The notes beneath the pieces were generated by a model. It worked only from the letters and a program-made list of their open reading frames with translations, did not search any database and was not told the origin of the DNA. This document shows positions 22,501-34,334 of a stretch of DNA of 64,000 nucleotides, in pieces. The position numbers and the translations under genes were made by a program. This DNA is from Scenedesmus sp. ARA3 (lineage: Eukaryota > Chlorophyta > Chlorophyceae > Sphaeropleales > Scenedesmaceae), in NCBI GenBank assembly GCA_004335835.1, contig RWJK01001368.1, positions 49,266 through 113,265 of the forward strand, read 5' to 3'. Every line of letters begins with the position of its first letter. Position 1 is the first letter of the stretch.

Positions 22501-25500
22501 AGGCTGCTGGCAACAGCCCGCAAAGCAAGCCAGCTGCTGCAGCTGGAGCAGCTGGCGAGGAAGCTGCTGGCACAGCCACGCCAACAGCAGCAGCAGCTGT
22601 GCCGCCGTCTCCCAAGGCCATGAGCAAGTCCGCGCAGCTGTACCAGCAGCTGCTGCTGCGTTCGCACGGCTCAGCAGCAGGCTCGTCTCCCAAGGGCTCC
22701 TCGGGAGGTGGCAGCAGCAGTGCAGGCAGGAGCCGGCAGGGTAGCAAGGGCGGCGGTAGCAGCAGCCAGTCACAGCCGGGTGGTGGGGCGCACCAGGCGC
22801 GTGGCGCCCGTAGCCCTGTCAAGGCCAGGGCCTCTACTTCGGCTGGCAATGAGCAGCAGCAGCAGCAGGTGTTGGCAGCAGGTGAGCCAGTAGGAGCTGC
22901 TATATGCAACTATATGGTTAGTTTGTCTTGTTGCAGTGAATGCACCTGTTCGTGTGATCTACAGTGTAAGGGTGCAGTTGTAGCATACCTATGTGCTTGG
23001 GCTGCCTGCATGTCATCACCTCTTTGCTGGCGTTCTGCCACTCACTGATTGAGAGCATCAAGTTGACCGCCAGTATTCCTGTCTGCTCCCCGTGCTGCCA
23101 TGCCTGCAGATGCTGCAGTGCCGCAGTCAGTGTCGCCAGGCAAGCAATGGCTGGAGCTGCAGCTGCCAGAGGATCAGACAGAGCATGAGGCCACAGGCTG
23201 CTCTTCAGTCACGTGCACCGCATGTGGCAGCCCAGTGCTGTGCGGCCGGCCAGGCACTGCGCTGCAGCACACGCGCATGTCCATTGTGGACCTGCAAGCA
23301 GAGATGGCTGCTGAGGCGGCTGCAGCAGGAGGCCAGGCAGCAGCAGAGGAAGAAGTGGCGGGCCAGGGTGAAGCCGGGAGTGACCGCCACTCAGCAGTGC
23401 CAGAAGCGGTTGCCTTTGCTCGTAAAGCAGATAGCCCTGGCATGTGCAACCGCACACCAGCAGCAGCTGCAGCAGCAGACAGCAGCCCCATGGCTGCACA
23501 CGCTGCGTCCTTTGCTTCAATTTCTGTTGCAGCACTGCTGGCTGGTGGTGCTGATGACAGCAGCAGCTGTGCGAGCCCCCCTGGCTGCAGCAGTTTCAGC
23601 CTGGCCTCACCTGGCCTGACACTGTCACCAGGCAAGGCAGGCAGCCCAGCAGTGCTGCGCTCTGGAGGGTCGGCGCCAGCCACGCCCAAGGGGTCCAGCC
23701 GCAGGAGCAGCTTTGCTGCAGGCAAGCAGCAGCAGCCGGTTGGGTATGCCTCACTGCGCAGGCAGAGCGCCTATGCTGCTGGTGCTGCATCCGGCAGGCA
23801 CAGCAGCACTGCAGCAGCAATGCGCATGAGCTACGCAGCAGCTGGCAGACCGAGTGGGTATGCAGGCACCGCAGCAGACAGAGGCAGGCAGAGGGCTGCC
23901 ACAGCCTCAATGCCCGGCGCTGCTGCTGCTGCTGGGCCAGCCAGGGCAGCACAGGAAGAAGTACCAGCTGTGACAACTGATATTAGCTGTGGCCAGCTGC
24001 TGGCTGCAGCGGCACTGGAGCGGGCGTTAGGCAGGGTGTCAGCTGGTGGGGCAGCAGCAGCACCACCAGCGGCAGCAGCAGCAGTGTCTGGCGCTGCTGG
24101 AGCTGCGACTGCTGAGGATGATGAGCAGGCGCTAGAGCAGGAGCTGCAGCTGACAGGGTGCATGGCAGCAGGCAATGCACAGCAGCAGCGGCAGGCCGGC
24201 ATCGCAGACCGGCCCAGCCTGTCAGGCCTGATGGAGTTAGAGAGGGACATGGAAGAGGCCGCTCTGGAAGATGAGCTCGCCACACTGCAGCCTGGGAACA
24301 GCACAGCAGCAGCAGGCCAGAAGCGGCAGATGCCAGCCAACGTGTTTGTGTACCGCCTTCAGCCAACAAACGAGGCAGGCGGTGGTGCCAGCAATGGTGG
24401 TGCTGGTCCCGCCGGTGGTGCAGGTGCTGGCAGCACAGCTGCTGCTGCTGCCGCTGCCGCAGCGCTGCAGACGCTTGCTGCCTGTGCGTCGCGCAAGGTG
24501 CCGCGCTGTGCATCGCTGTCGCCGCGGCGCATGAGCAGCTCTGTTTCGCCCAGCAGGGTGAGCAGCTCGAAGCACACATCAGCAGGGGCCAGCAAGCGCA
24601 GCAGCAGCACTGATGTGCCGACCAGGGGCTCCGCTGGCGTGTCACGCACCAGCTCAGCAAAGTCCTCTAGCGTAGGCTTTGGCAGCAGCAGCGCAAGGGA
24701 CGGCAGCAGCAGCGCTGGCAGCTCACGGGTGTGGCGGCCGGGCGGCCGGCGCACATCAGCCAAGGATGACTGCAGGAAGCTGCAGGACTATGAGTCAGCG
24801 CGCAGCAGGATCCTGGGGCCTGTGAGTGAGGCAGGAGCTGGCGGCAGTGGTGATGTTAATGGCAGCAGAGGAAGCGGGATGCCTAGTCCGAAGCCAAGTG
24901 CGTTTGGCAGAAGCAGCAGCCCTGCTAAGAAGCCTGGCAGGGCAGGGGCTGCTGCTGCGCAGCAGGGTGAGACGAGCATGGCAGGTGCCAGGGCAGGGGC
25001 TCCTGCTGCTGCTGCTGCTGCTGCCAGTCCCAGGGGTAGGTTAACAGCAATGACAACTGCTGCAGCAGCACCCACCAGCAAGTCTGCAATGGCAGCTGCA
25101 CGAGCTGCTGCGCGATCCACTCCGCCAAAGAGCCCAGTCGCGGCTAGCAGGGCAGCAGCAGCAGCTAGTGGAAGAGCAGCAGCAGCGGGTGCAGCAGGTA
25201 GCAGGGGCTTGTCAGCTAACCGCAGCCGCCCTACAGCAGCAGCAGCAGCAGCAGCAGGTAGGGCACCGGTCATGCAGGAGCAAGGTGTGCAGGCCGACAT
25301 CAGGCCACGGCACATTGAGATGGGGCCACTGCCGCAGGTGCCGCAGCTGCAGGACACAGGCTCGCTCTTGGATGAGCTTTCACGCAAGTCAAAGCGCCCT
25401 GCCAGGCATTCCACCCCAGGTAGGCTGCAAGCAGCATCACGCTTCCCGGCACTCGTGCTGCCTGGCCAGCAGGGGCAGCAGCAGCAGCGGCAGCGGCAGG

Positions 25501-28154
25501 ATGGCTCCTCATCTCCCACCACTAGTCAGGTGGAGGAGGCTATCAAGGCTGCGCAGGTGGCACTGCTGCAGCGGCGCTGGCAGATCTCGCAGCTGCGCAA
25601 GACCATGGCACAGCATGGCATCACCTCCACGGCTGGCAGCAGGATCAGCAGCGCCCAGCACAGCAGCCTGCTGAGCAGCATCATGGGCCATGACAGCCAG
25701 GGGCTTGGGGCAGGGCTGGGTGGCAGTTCGGTGTTGGCAAGCACCAGCGGCATCCTTGGCACTGCTGGCTACAACACCCACAGCGGCAGCATTGGCAGGC
25801 AGCACGACAGGTTCTCATACGATGCATTTGGAGCAGCAGGAGCCAGCAGGTCACAGCCGCTGACGCCAGCAGCAGCAGTGCCGGCACAGCTGCTGCAAGG
25901 ATTCAGCAGGGATGAAGAGTACGATGCAGCAGGCACAGGCGAGGCAGGTGAGGGTGCAGCTGTTGTGAGCTCGTACGCGTCACAGGCCGCTGCTGTTGCA
26001 GCGTTGATCAAGCACCGCAGCAGCACGGCTGAGGCTGCAGAGACAGCCAATGGCGCTGCTGCGGATGCTTCATGCCCAGTGAGCAAGGAGCACCAGAGCA
26101 GCAGTGTAAGCAGGTCACCTTCACCCAGCAGGCAGCCAGCAGCAGCAGCAGCAGCAAGGTACAGGTCAGCGTCTGCGTTTGATGTTGCTGCAAGGCTGTG
26201 CAGTGAGGAACCTGACATGCCACTGCGGCCAAGCAGTGCGCACGCAGTGGTGATGAAAGCAGCAGCAGCTGCTGCTGCCGCCGCAGCAGCAATGGACCAG
26301 CAGCACTACACAGCCACTATCTTTGCCACCCCTGCTGCACAGCAGCAGCAGCAGCAAAATATGGCGTTGCTAGCTCCTGCTGCCCAGACGCAGTTTGGAA
26401 CAGAGTCAGGCTCAAGGAGGACCAGCTGCACCAAGGAGCTGAACCCTCTCAGGCGGCGCAGTAGCGTGGGCAGCCCTTCAGCAGCCGGCGGCAGCGCAGC
26501 AGGTGGCAGCGCGGCGCCGCCGCCCTGGTCAGCGCCGCGCCGCGTCAGCTCCTCTGGCCTGACAGGGGAGGAGCTGCTGGCCTACTACAGGCGCAGCAGC
26601 GCAGCAGAGGCAGCTGAGGCAGCCGCAGAAGCACCGGCGGCAGGGGAGGTGCCTGCTGCGGGGCTGCAGCTCGACGTGCTGCTGCGTGCATTCAACGCGC
26701 TGGCTAAGCGGAAAAACACGGTGGACAAGTCAGCGGCACTTGCAGCGCTCATGGACCAGATTGTGGCGGTTGCGAATCAGGCTGCTGCCGCAAAGCAAGG
26801 TGCTGCGGCAGGTGCTGCTGGCGCTGAGCTGCTGGCTGGCACAGATGAACGCGAGCTGACTGTGGACTCTGACGGCTCAGCGCTGGCAGTAGAGGGCAGC
26901 AAGCTGGATGTGCTCGGACGCAGCGTCAACAGCAGCCCCAGGCCAGCTGGGTTGCTGTGTGGTGCATACAGCGGCAGGGGCAGCCCCGGCATTGCTGGCG
27001 GCTGCGTCCTGCAAGTGCGCAAGGGCGATATGCGGGCAGGCTGGCAGAGCGCATGTGCGGAGCGGCAGGCAGCACATGACAGCCTGCTGTCGACACCTCG
27101 CCACAAGCGGCCGGCGTCTGCTGGCTATGCTTCGGATCTAGCGGCTTTGCACGGCAGCGGCAGCATGCCAGGTCAGGGCGGCCAGCTGGCTCCAGAGGAG
27201 CAGTATGAGGAGGGCGGGGAAAGTGCAGGCACTGAAGATGGGCTGAGCCCCACCCATGCAATGTTGATGCACACTGCTGCACGCCTTGGGGAGTTTGCAG
27301 GGGATGCGCCTGGCAGTCAAGGTGGCTGTGCTGGCATCCCTGCTGAGGCGCTCGCAGCAGCGGCACCGTACGGCAACGGCATTGTGGTTGTGCGCATGAG
27401 CACCACAGAGACGTCTGGCCGCCTGCCGCTGCTACGGGATACGCCAGCCGGCAGGGCTGTGCTGGCAGGCATTGACGGCACGAGTTTGACCGTGCAGCAA
27501 GCTGTGCATTGGCTCAAGGTGGGCCTCACACGGCTGCCCAGTGAGGCTGGGCTGCAGGGAGGAAAGAACCAGTCCCCGGCTCCTGGTGCCAAGCGTGGCT
27601 CGCGTGCTTCGACGCCTCAGTCGCCCAGCCGCAGGGCACGCAGCAGGCCTTGCTCTCCGTTCCGGGCGTGCTTTGCCTCTCCAACTGCCCTGTCCAGTGA
27701 GGAAGAAGAGGAGGAGGAGACGGAACAGCAGCAGCAGCAGCGGCTGCGGGAAGGCGTACACTTTGAGATGGACAGCTCCAGCCAGCTGGTGATGGTGGTG
27801 CCTGGCAGCCTGGCAATGGACCCACAACAGGGGCTGGAGGTGCAGCAGCAGCAGCAGCAGCTGGGTGGTGGTGTGCACAAGTACACGGTGACTGGCGTGG
27901 CTCTGCCTGCAGGCGAGGGCTGCCAGCCGGGAGTGGCCAGCAGCAGCAGCCACTGCCTGGAGCTGATCACCAGCGCTGGGCGGCACCGCATCGAGCTGGC
28001 CAGCAAGCAGGACTTTGCGGGGCTGCTGGCGGGCCTGAATGCGATGCTGCTGCTGAAGGAGGCGGGCAGCGATGCTGCTGAGAAGCTTGGGGCGCTGCCT
28101 ATCGAGGAGACGGCTTGGGCAGGAGCGGTGGAGGGCTGGCAGGGTGTGGCTTGA
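19557..28154 (+). CDS. Giant Ala/Ser/Gln-rich protein, about 2,453 residues, with PH-like C-terminal segment
   Basis: Not recognised. Exons: 19557-19661, 19758-19829, 20009-20343, 20544-21417, 21698-21844, 22098-22881 and 23110-28154, all in phase; the last exon is 5,045 bases. The N-terminus is a short charged helix (LADILETAGQRAEEIRVEIA). The middle is mostly low-complexity Ala, Ser, Gln and Gly with islands of order: EEEDWVLRWLRSQKGHMSRC, GVSLVDWVGKYIGAQPVSAA, EEAIKAAQVALLQRRWQISQ and LQLDVLLRAFNALAKRKNTV. Many Arg-Ser-Ser and SPSR/SPGR motifs suggest heavy phosphorylation. The last 190 residues look folded: RLPLLRDTPAGRAVLAGIDG, then beta-rich GVHFEMDSSSQLVMVVPGS, then HCLELITSAGRHRIELASKQ followed by the helix DFAGLLAGLNAMLLLKE. 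Strands ending in a C-terminal helix are reminiscent of PH-like domains, but this is a visual impression. A scaffold role is possible. Exon phasing argues for one gene rather than two. Confidence 0.7.
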
Positions 28155-29189
28155 GGGGACTGGGTTGGAGGGTAGGGGGTGGTCTGTAGAGGTTGTGATA
28201 GTGCATTTGGCAGCGTGCAAGTACTGTGTGGCTAGTGACAGCATAGCGGTGCTTGATTTCATCATTGGTGGTTGCCATGACCAGTGTACAGCAACCGCTG
28301 CTTTGAGCTGGCCGTCAACAAAGCATGGATGTCGTTGCATATGCCAGTCGGCAGCAACGACACCAGGTGGCCACGACTGCAATAGGCAGCGGCTGGTTTA
28401 TCTGTGCTGGGCTTTGCATCACTGTCGAGAGCAGACGCGTACGGTTTGATTTGATAGCAGCAACTCAACCATGCAGCAGGTTTGCAGGCAGTGTGAATCC
28501 AGGACACACATTGATCTTCTTGGGTTAAGCAGCAATCCTGCAGGCTTACATACAACCAATGCATGTGCCACATTTGATTTACGTGCAGCTGTTCGTGCCA
28601 GCAAGAGGGTCACATGAAGTGCTTCATGCCCTGCCAGGAGTGCGACTGCGCGCTAGGCCAATGCATGAGTGAACGCTGTGTGAACTCGTGTTGCAAAGGT
28701 GTAGCTGCTGCTTTGCAGGGCACAGCAGTAACTGTGCTGGCGTGCAGCATGCCCAAAGCACATGCTGAGATCCTGATGTGACCGTGTAACCAAGAGGTTT
28801 GAAAACATTGTCATGTTACACCTCACACCCACTTGTTTGAACCCATCAGCGTGACTAGTTTGCCTTGAAGGTGACAGTGCAGTGCCTAGGCAGCATTCAA
28901 AGTTTAGCTGGCGAACTTGGAGAGTTGGAAGTAGCCTGAAGAAGCCTGGAGGGAATCGGCTCTGTGCCATGTGCACATGCTGTCAGCAAAGCTTGCTGCA
29001 AAAGATATATAACAACGCACTTGCTTTGTTTTAAAGTGAGGTTAGCTTTGACGATCGTTGACATGAGACGATGGCATACGCTGTGCTGTTCCTGATTGGC
29101 ACATTGCTTTCGACACCGTATTGCCGTCAGCTCGGACCCACTACTCCAATATTGAAGGCTTGGATGTAAACAACCTGGTCATTTACACA
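28155..29189 (+). other. Intergenic region before the coiled-coil gene
   Basis: No gene is seen. TGTAA at 28785-28789 may end the upstream transcript. The right-hand part contains a TATA-like site (29006-29012) and a short upstream ORF beginning ATG at 29064 (MRRWHTLCCS then stop). This is consistent with the promoter and 5' untranslated region of the gene starting at 29190. Confidence 0.45.
29006..29012 (+). promoter_or_regulatory. TATA-like box
   Basis: TATATAA, 184 bases upstream of the ATG at 29190, inside a locally A/T-rich patch. The position would suit a 5' untranslated region of about 150 bases. No transcript evidence is available. Confidence 0.4.
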
Positions 29190-31062
29190 ATGGAAGGGCG
29201 TATCCCGGAGTCGGTGGCCAGGATGCAGGCCAAGGTGGGATGCTGTCAATGCTGTGGGTCATGGTCATGACCTTGCTGTGCATCACACGTAAGCAGTAGC
29301 CATGTTATCAGAAGCCCTTCTCATGAATATCTCTTTTGAAACAGGCTGCACAGCTAGCAGAGGAGCTGCGTATGGCGCAGACCAACTCCCAGGCTATGTC
29401 CACCAGCAGCAGCGCTGTCGCAGGTGAGCACAGCATGCAGAACTAATGGCAGGTGCGCGCGTGCTGTCCAGCTTTTTCACTGGGCTGCAAGTGTTTATGT
29501 GAGGTGCGTGCATGTGCAGGTGGTGAAGCAGTTGGTGCCTGGTGCACCAGCACCAGCTGCACAGCAGGCAGCTTGCTGCTGCAGAGCAGCGGGGCACCGG
29601 CTACTCCAGCAGTCTTCAGGCGCCTGTCACAGGCAAACCTGACGACATTGAAACAGCAGGGTGCCGCATCGGATGTGCAGCAACTCACAACGCTGCAGTG
29701 CCAGAAGCTGGAAGCAGAGCTGCAGCTGTGGAAGGTGAGGTCCTGCTGATGTGTTGTGGCAGCATATCAGCGCCGAGGACAGCAGCTGCAACAATAGCAC
29801 CTTTTGCAACTACCATGCAGGAGCTGCCGTTGCACATCAGCCTGAGCACCCTCTTCAGGTGTCAAGTGTAATGATGAACAAGGTGCTGCAAGAGTGCTTG
29901 CTGCTGATGCGCCACATTGACTGCACACAGTGCAAACATGCGGACGCTGTGAAGGAGCTGGACAGGCGGCAAGACTCTTACATGAGGAGAGAGGAGCAGC
30001 TGAAACTGCAGCTAGCTGCGCTTACTCAGACGCAAGAGGCAGGCGACAGCAGTGGAGGCACCAGCAGCGACGGCAGCAGCAGCAGCAGCCCACATGACGA
30101 ACCTGGGCCAGATGACACTAGCCAGCCAGCAGCCAGCAGCAGCAGGGCCCCAAAGGCACCCAAGCCACTAACCCTGCAGGAGATGCAAGAGCAGGTGGGC
30201 TGTGAACGTGGTTGCTGCCATGCCTGACACAGGACAACCTACCTGCAGCTTTGTATGCTGCGGCTGTATTTGTTTGTATCTATCCATGCGCCATGCTCAA
30301 TTGCAGTGATTGTTGCGCGCCGTGCGCTGCTCTACTATGCCTGCACCTTGTGCATGCATCCTGCAGGTGCTGAACGGGCTGGACGACCTGCTGCAGCGCC
30401 AAAAGCTGCAGATGCGCACAGAGGAGGCGCAGCAGCTGCGGCAATTCCGCAGCCGCCTCGCGGAGATAGAGGGCCAGCTGCAGGCGTGCAAGCAGGCGGC
30501 AGCTGCGCACCAGGGCGACTGGATGGACAAGACAGTGCGGCACAGCAGCCGCTGCCTGAAATGACTGCTTGGATCAACGCTCTTCCCTAGCGTGCTGTCT
30601 TGCAGCTTATGCAGATCATGGCATGCCATATATGCTGCTCAAGGACAACCAGTAGCAGTGCATCCCGGATCACTCTTGCCTGATTCCTGCAACTTGTTGT
30701 GGCGCACTGCGGCGCGCGTGTGCTGCATATTGCTGGTCAGGTGGCACTGCGTGAGGAGCTGGGCCGCACGCAGGAGATTGCAGCCAAGCTGGATGCCATG
30801 TACAAGCTGGCTGAGGAGGAGGCGGCGCAGTGCAGGGTGCAGTTCAAGGCGCAGGAGGACGACAGGCAGCACCTGGTCAGGTGGGCGGCGCGCTGCTTTG
30901 GTGGGGATTAGGCAGCAGTGCCAGCAGTGCAGGACAGATGCTGTCTGCTATGCATTATGCGTGGTACAAGTAGACATAGATGTTCGTGTCCGGCGCAGCA
31001 CTGGCTGCTAGCGGAACCTGTACAGCCCCCCCATGGTCAAGCAAACTAAGCAGATGTGACAC

Positions 31063-31110
<48 letters not shown>

Positions 31111-33115
31111 AGGCAGCTGATTGCCGTGAAGCAGGAGAACAGCCGGCTCAGGCAGGAACACTCGGCCTTGCAGGAAGAGCTGGATGCCATCATCGCACTG
31201 GCCTTGGAGGCAGAGGCAGGCAGGCCAGCAGACACTGCAGCCGCCGGCCTGTGGGGCAGCGCAGCGCTGCATGCGGCAGGCGCCAGGCCATCAACAAGCG
31301 ACAGCAGCTTGGCAGCAGCCATCAACGACGTTGTCAGCAGGCGTGGCAGCAGCAGCAGCGCACAGTCGGGTGGCGGCACTGGCGGCCGGGTCAGGCCAAT
31401 GACAGCAGGGCCCAGCCGGCAGCACAGCCATGCGCAGCCTGTGCAGCAGGCGCGGCCTTGGTCGGCAGCAGCACAGCAGCAGCATGGCCACGTGCGCAGC
31501 AACGTTGACACCACGGAACAAGGTGTGTTTTTGGTGTGCAGCAACATACACTTGTGTTGCTGCTCACCGTGGCGATCAAAAAAACATTGTGTTTGGCTTC
31601 ATTGCACCACTCACATGTTGCGCCGTGATGAAAGATGGTGTGACGCTTTACCTTAGGTATTGTAGCATGGCGCAGTTTACACATGCCAACCACCTCCGGC
31701 ATCCAACACCTGCACTATGCTGTGGTCGTGCTGCTGCAGGAGCACTGGGCGATCCAGCGGCGGTGCAGGCCAAGATGGAGCGCTACAGCCACGTGATCCA
31801 GCAGCTGAAGAAGCTGCTGGAGTCGGAGCGGCGCCAGCTGCGGCAGGCGCGCGCCGCCTACACCGCAGAGCTCAGCCGGCGCAGCGAGCTGCAGGGCCTG
31901 CTGCTGAGCAGCATCCAAACGGCCAAGCAGCAGCACAGGGCAGCAGAGGCGGCGGCTGCGGCGCAGCAGCGCCAGCAGCAGCAGGCGTCCCAGGCGCCTC
32001 CTTGGGCTGATGAGCGGCCTAGGAGCAAAGCAGCCAGAAGCAGGCCAGTTTCCTGCAGGCCAATGACTGGCCACAGCAGCAGCAGCAACCAGCTGCTGGG
32101 CAGTGGCAGGCTGGCGAGCCCTAGCAGACCTGCTAGTGGCAGTGTGTTGCAGGCTGCAGATGGGCAGCAGCAGCCGCTGGGCCAGGCTGGCTGGGAGGCG
32201 CTGCTGGAGCAGCTGCTGGTGCGGCGTGACGTGCTGGAGCTGCTGTTCAGTCGGAGCTTCCCTGAGCTCATGGAGGGACCCCGTGAGGGGGTGAGCAGCA
32301 GCAGCAGCCGGCAAGCGCATGAAGTACAGCCTGCCGAACTGTATGAGCGCTGGGTTGCTTGCCAGCAGCAGCGGCATCAAGAGGAGCAGCAGCAGCAGCA
32401 GCAGCAGCAGTATGGGCTAGGGGAGACGTCCCCGCCTGGCACGGATCACAGCGGGGTGCTGCATGATGACGGCCTGGAGTGCAGTGACAGTGAGGGGGGC
32501 AGCAGCAGCGCTGACTGTGACAGCACAGCATACACAGCAGCAGATGAAGCTGCCGCAGGCACAGGCGGCATGTCTGTCTCAGGTGCCGATGAGTCGTGTG
32601 ATGCAGCTGCGTGCATGTCAAGTGAACAACACCAGCAGGCGGACAACGCTGCCGAGCAGCAATCTACAGAGGCTGCGCATGTCACACTGGGTGGCCTGAG
32701 TGCTCCTGTGATGCCCAGCTTCCCTGCACGGCAGCCGCTGCACCACACGGTAGTGCGCCGCCCCAGGTCTGGCCTAGTCCAGCACCAGCCTGGCCCAGCA
32801 GGCGCCACACGCAGGCCTGCCAGTGCAGCAGCAGCAGCAGCAGCAAGCCAGCCGGCGCAGCTGCGGCAGGGCAACAGTCCAGTCAGGCCAGCGACCGCAG
32901 CATGCAGGCACGCACTCGGGCAGCAGGGGCTGCTGCTGCAGCCGAGTGCAGCCGGGGGTGCTGCGGTGGGGCGCGCACTGCAGAGACCAGGCAGCAGCAC
33001 CAGCAGGAAAGGTGGTGGGCTGCAAGAGTTGGAGCGCCCGCTGTCTGCTGGGTCTGAGCATGCATGGAAAGCAGATGCTGCCAAGATTGCCGGCTCATTC
33101 CTGGCTGGCAGCTAA
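29190..33115 (+). CDS. Coiled-coil protein, 922 residues
   Basis: Family not identified with confidence. Exons: 29190-29234, 29345-29423, 29520-29734, 29859-30194, 30367-30534, 30741-30880, 31113-31522 and 31740-33115, each with GT-AG borders and matching phase. The first half is mainly coiled coil: CQKLEAELQLWK, LNGLDDLLQRQKLQMRTEEA, LREELGRTQEIAAKLDAMYK, AQCRVQFKAQEDDRQHLVRQ and QENSRLRQEHSALQEELDAI, then MERYSHVIQQLKKLLESERR. A shorter helical patch (WEALLEQLLVRRDVLELLFS) lies near residue 610. The C-terminal third is disordered and Arg/Ser/Pro/Ala-rich, with repeated ARPxSxxxR-like Ser-Arg motifs. This architecture is common among centrosomal and ciliary coiled-coil proteins, and algae of this kind can make centrioles, so that is the best guess; no diagnostic domain proves it. 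The start rests on the first in-frame ATG with good downstream coding texture. Confidence 0.7.
31065..31110 (+). repeat. (CTG)15 array abutting a 3' splice site
   Basis: Fifteen CTG units fill the end of the intron 30881-31112 and run directly into the acceptor AG at 31111-31112. The array takes the place of the usual polypyrimidine tract. Confidence 0.9.
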
Positions 33116-34223
33116 TCGGCTGTCCGCCGCTGTCGTTGGGGGTGATACCACGTGGTATCCTTGCTGTCTGACAGGCCTGTAGTTGTTCCAATGTGGCGTG
33201 TTTTCAGTGCACGGCAGGAGTGACCCTGGGTGGAATGATGCCAGATCTGTATGTTCTTGGACGTCTGTGCAAAGAGCACTGGATTGGTGAAGTCGACAGT
33301 CCAGTCATAACACGCTTGTTGTCAGTGACTTATGAATATGCTGTTGTGGCAGTGTGGCGTCGCGAAGATGTGAAGATTGCACTGTATCAAACTGCACACC
33401 AGAAGCTATATCATGGGGTGCCGGCAGCATGTGGCGGGTTCTGTGCAACATGAGCTCACGCACATCTCTAAAAGCTACACTAAGCCTGGCCAGGAATCAT
33501 GGCGCCGTTACATGCGTTACCACACTTGCACCTGACCGTGAACGGTGAGCCGCCAGGGCATGCCAAATTGGGGATCGTACCCAATGCACAGCGTTAACTT
33601 GCACTGCGATGAAAATGTAGGCCACACAAATCAGCATCCCAGGCACCATACGTTGTCAGCCAAAGGCCAGAATCTGTCCTGTCAAACAGCACAATAAAAA
33701 TCACAGAGTGGCTGTACAGCTGCATGTGGCTGCCTTGACCCAACAGCGATACCTGCAGCCAGGCAAGTGGAGGCATGGCATGCCGGCTGGTTCAGGACGC
33801 AGCATATCATTCACAGGCAATTCAAAGAGCCCCACATCCAAGCAGCTGGGATGTTGCAACGTGCCTGCGCCCTCTTGGGTTGTTAGAGCTTATGTTGCTG
33901 CGTAGACACCCTAGCTGATTTATCACACTGTAAAATCAAACTGCCAACGCCATCGCTGGTGGGCAATGTATGAAACAGCAACACAGCACAAGCTGCGACC
34001 TGCAGATGAAATGCATCAAATTGGCCCAGATCAGGCAACATGCCATCACGCACTGCTGTGAGCTGCTGTCAAGGTCTATGCACCCATCGCTGCTGGAAGT
34101 ATGTCTCCACAAATGAAACTCCTTCTCCAAGGGTTCAAGCCTGCTGTCTACCCCAGCTATGCTACTCTGTGCCCTGTTCAATCTACCTAGGCCTGCTCGA
34201 AACCTCTACCACTTCTGCTGCTG
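33116..34223. other. Convergent intergenic region
   Basis: Lies between the stop of the plus-strand coiled-coil gene and the stop of the minus-strand GnT I gene, so it should contain both 3' untranslated regions. TGTAA occurs on the plus strand at 33929-33933. ORFs such as 33193-33453 lack exon-like composition. No repeat or RNA gene was recognised. Confidence 0.5.
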
Positions 34224-34300
34224 CTACTGCTGAGGCGCCACCTGGCCAACTGGCACCTCCTGCTGCTGCTTCTCTGCAGCTGGCACAGCTGCACGCACGC

Positions 34301-34334
<34 letters not shown>

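Noticed and set aside
22058..25522. Long antisense ORFs (22058-22909, 24788-25522)
   Set aside because: Shadows of the giant plus-strand exons, with no splice or family support.
30899..31060. Possible extra coding in the intron of the coiled-coil gene
   Set aside because: Stops occur in the frame after 30911, and the join 30880 to 31113 restores the heptad pattern exactly.
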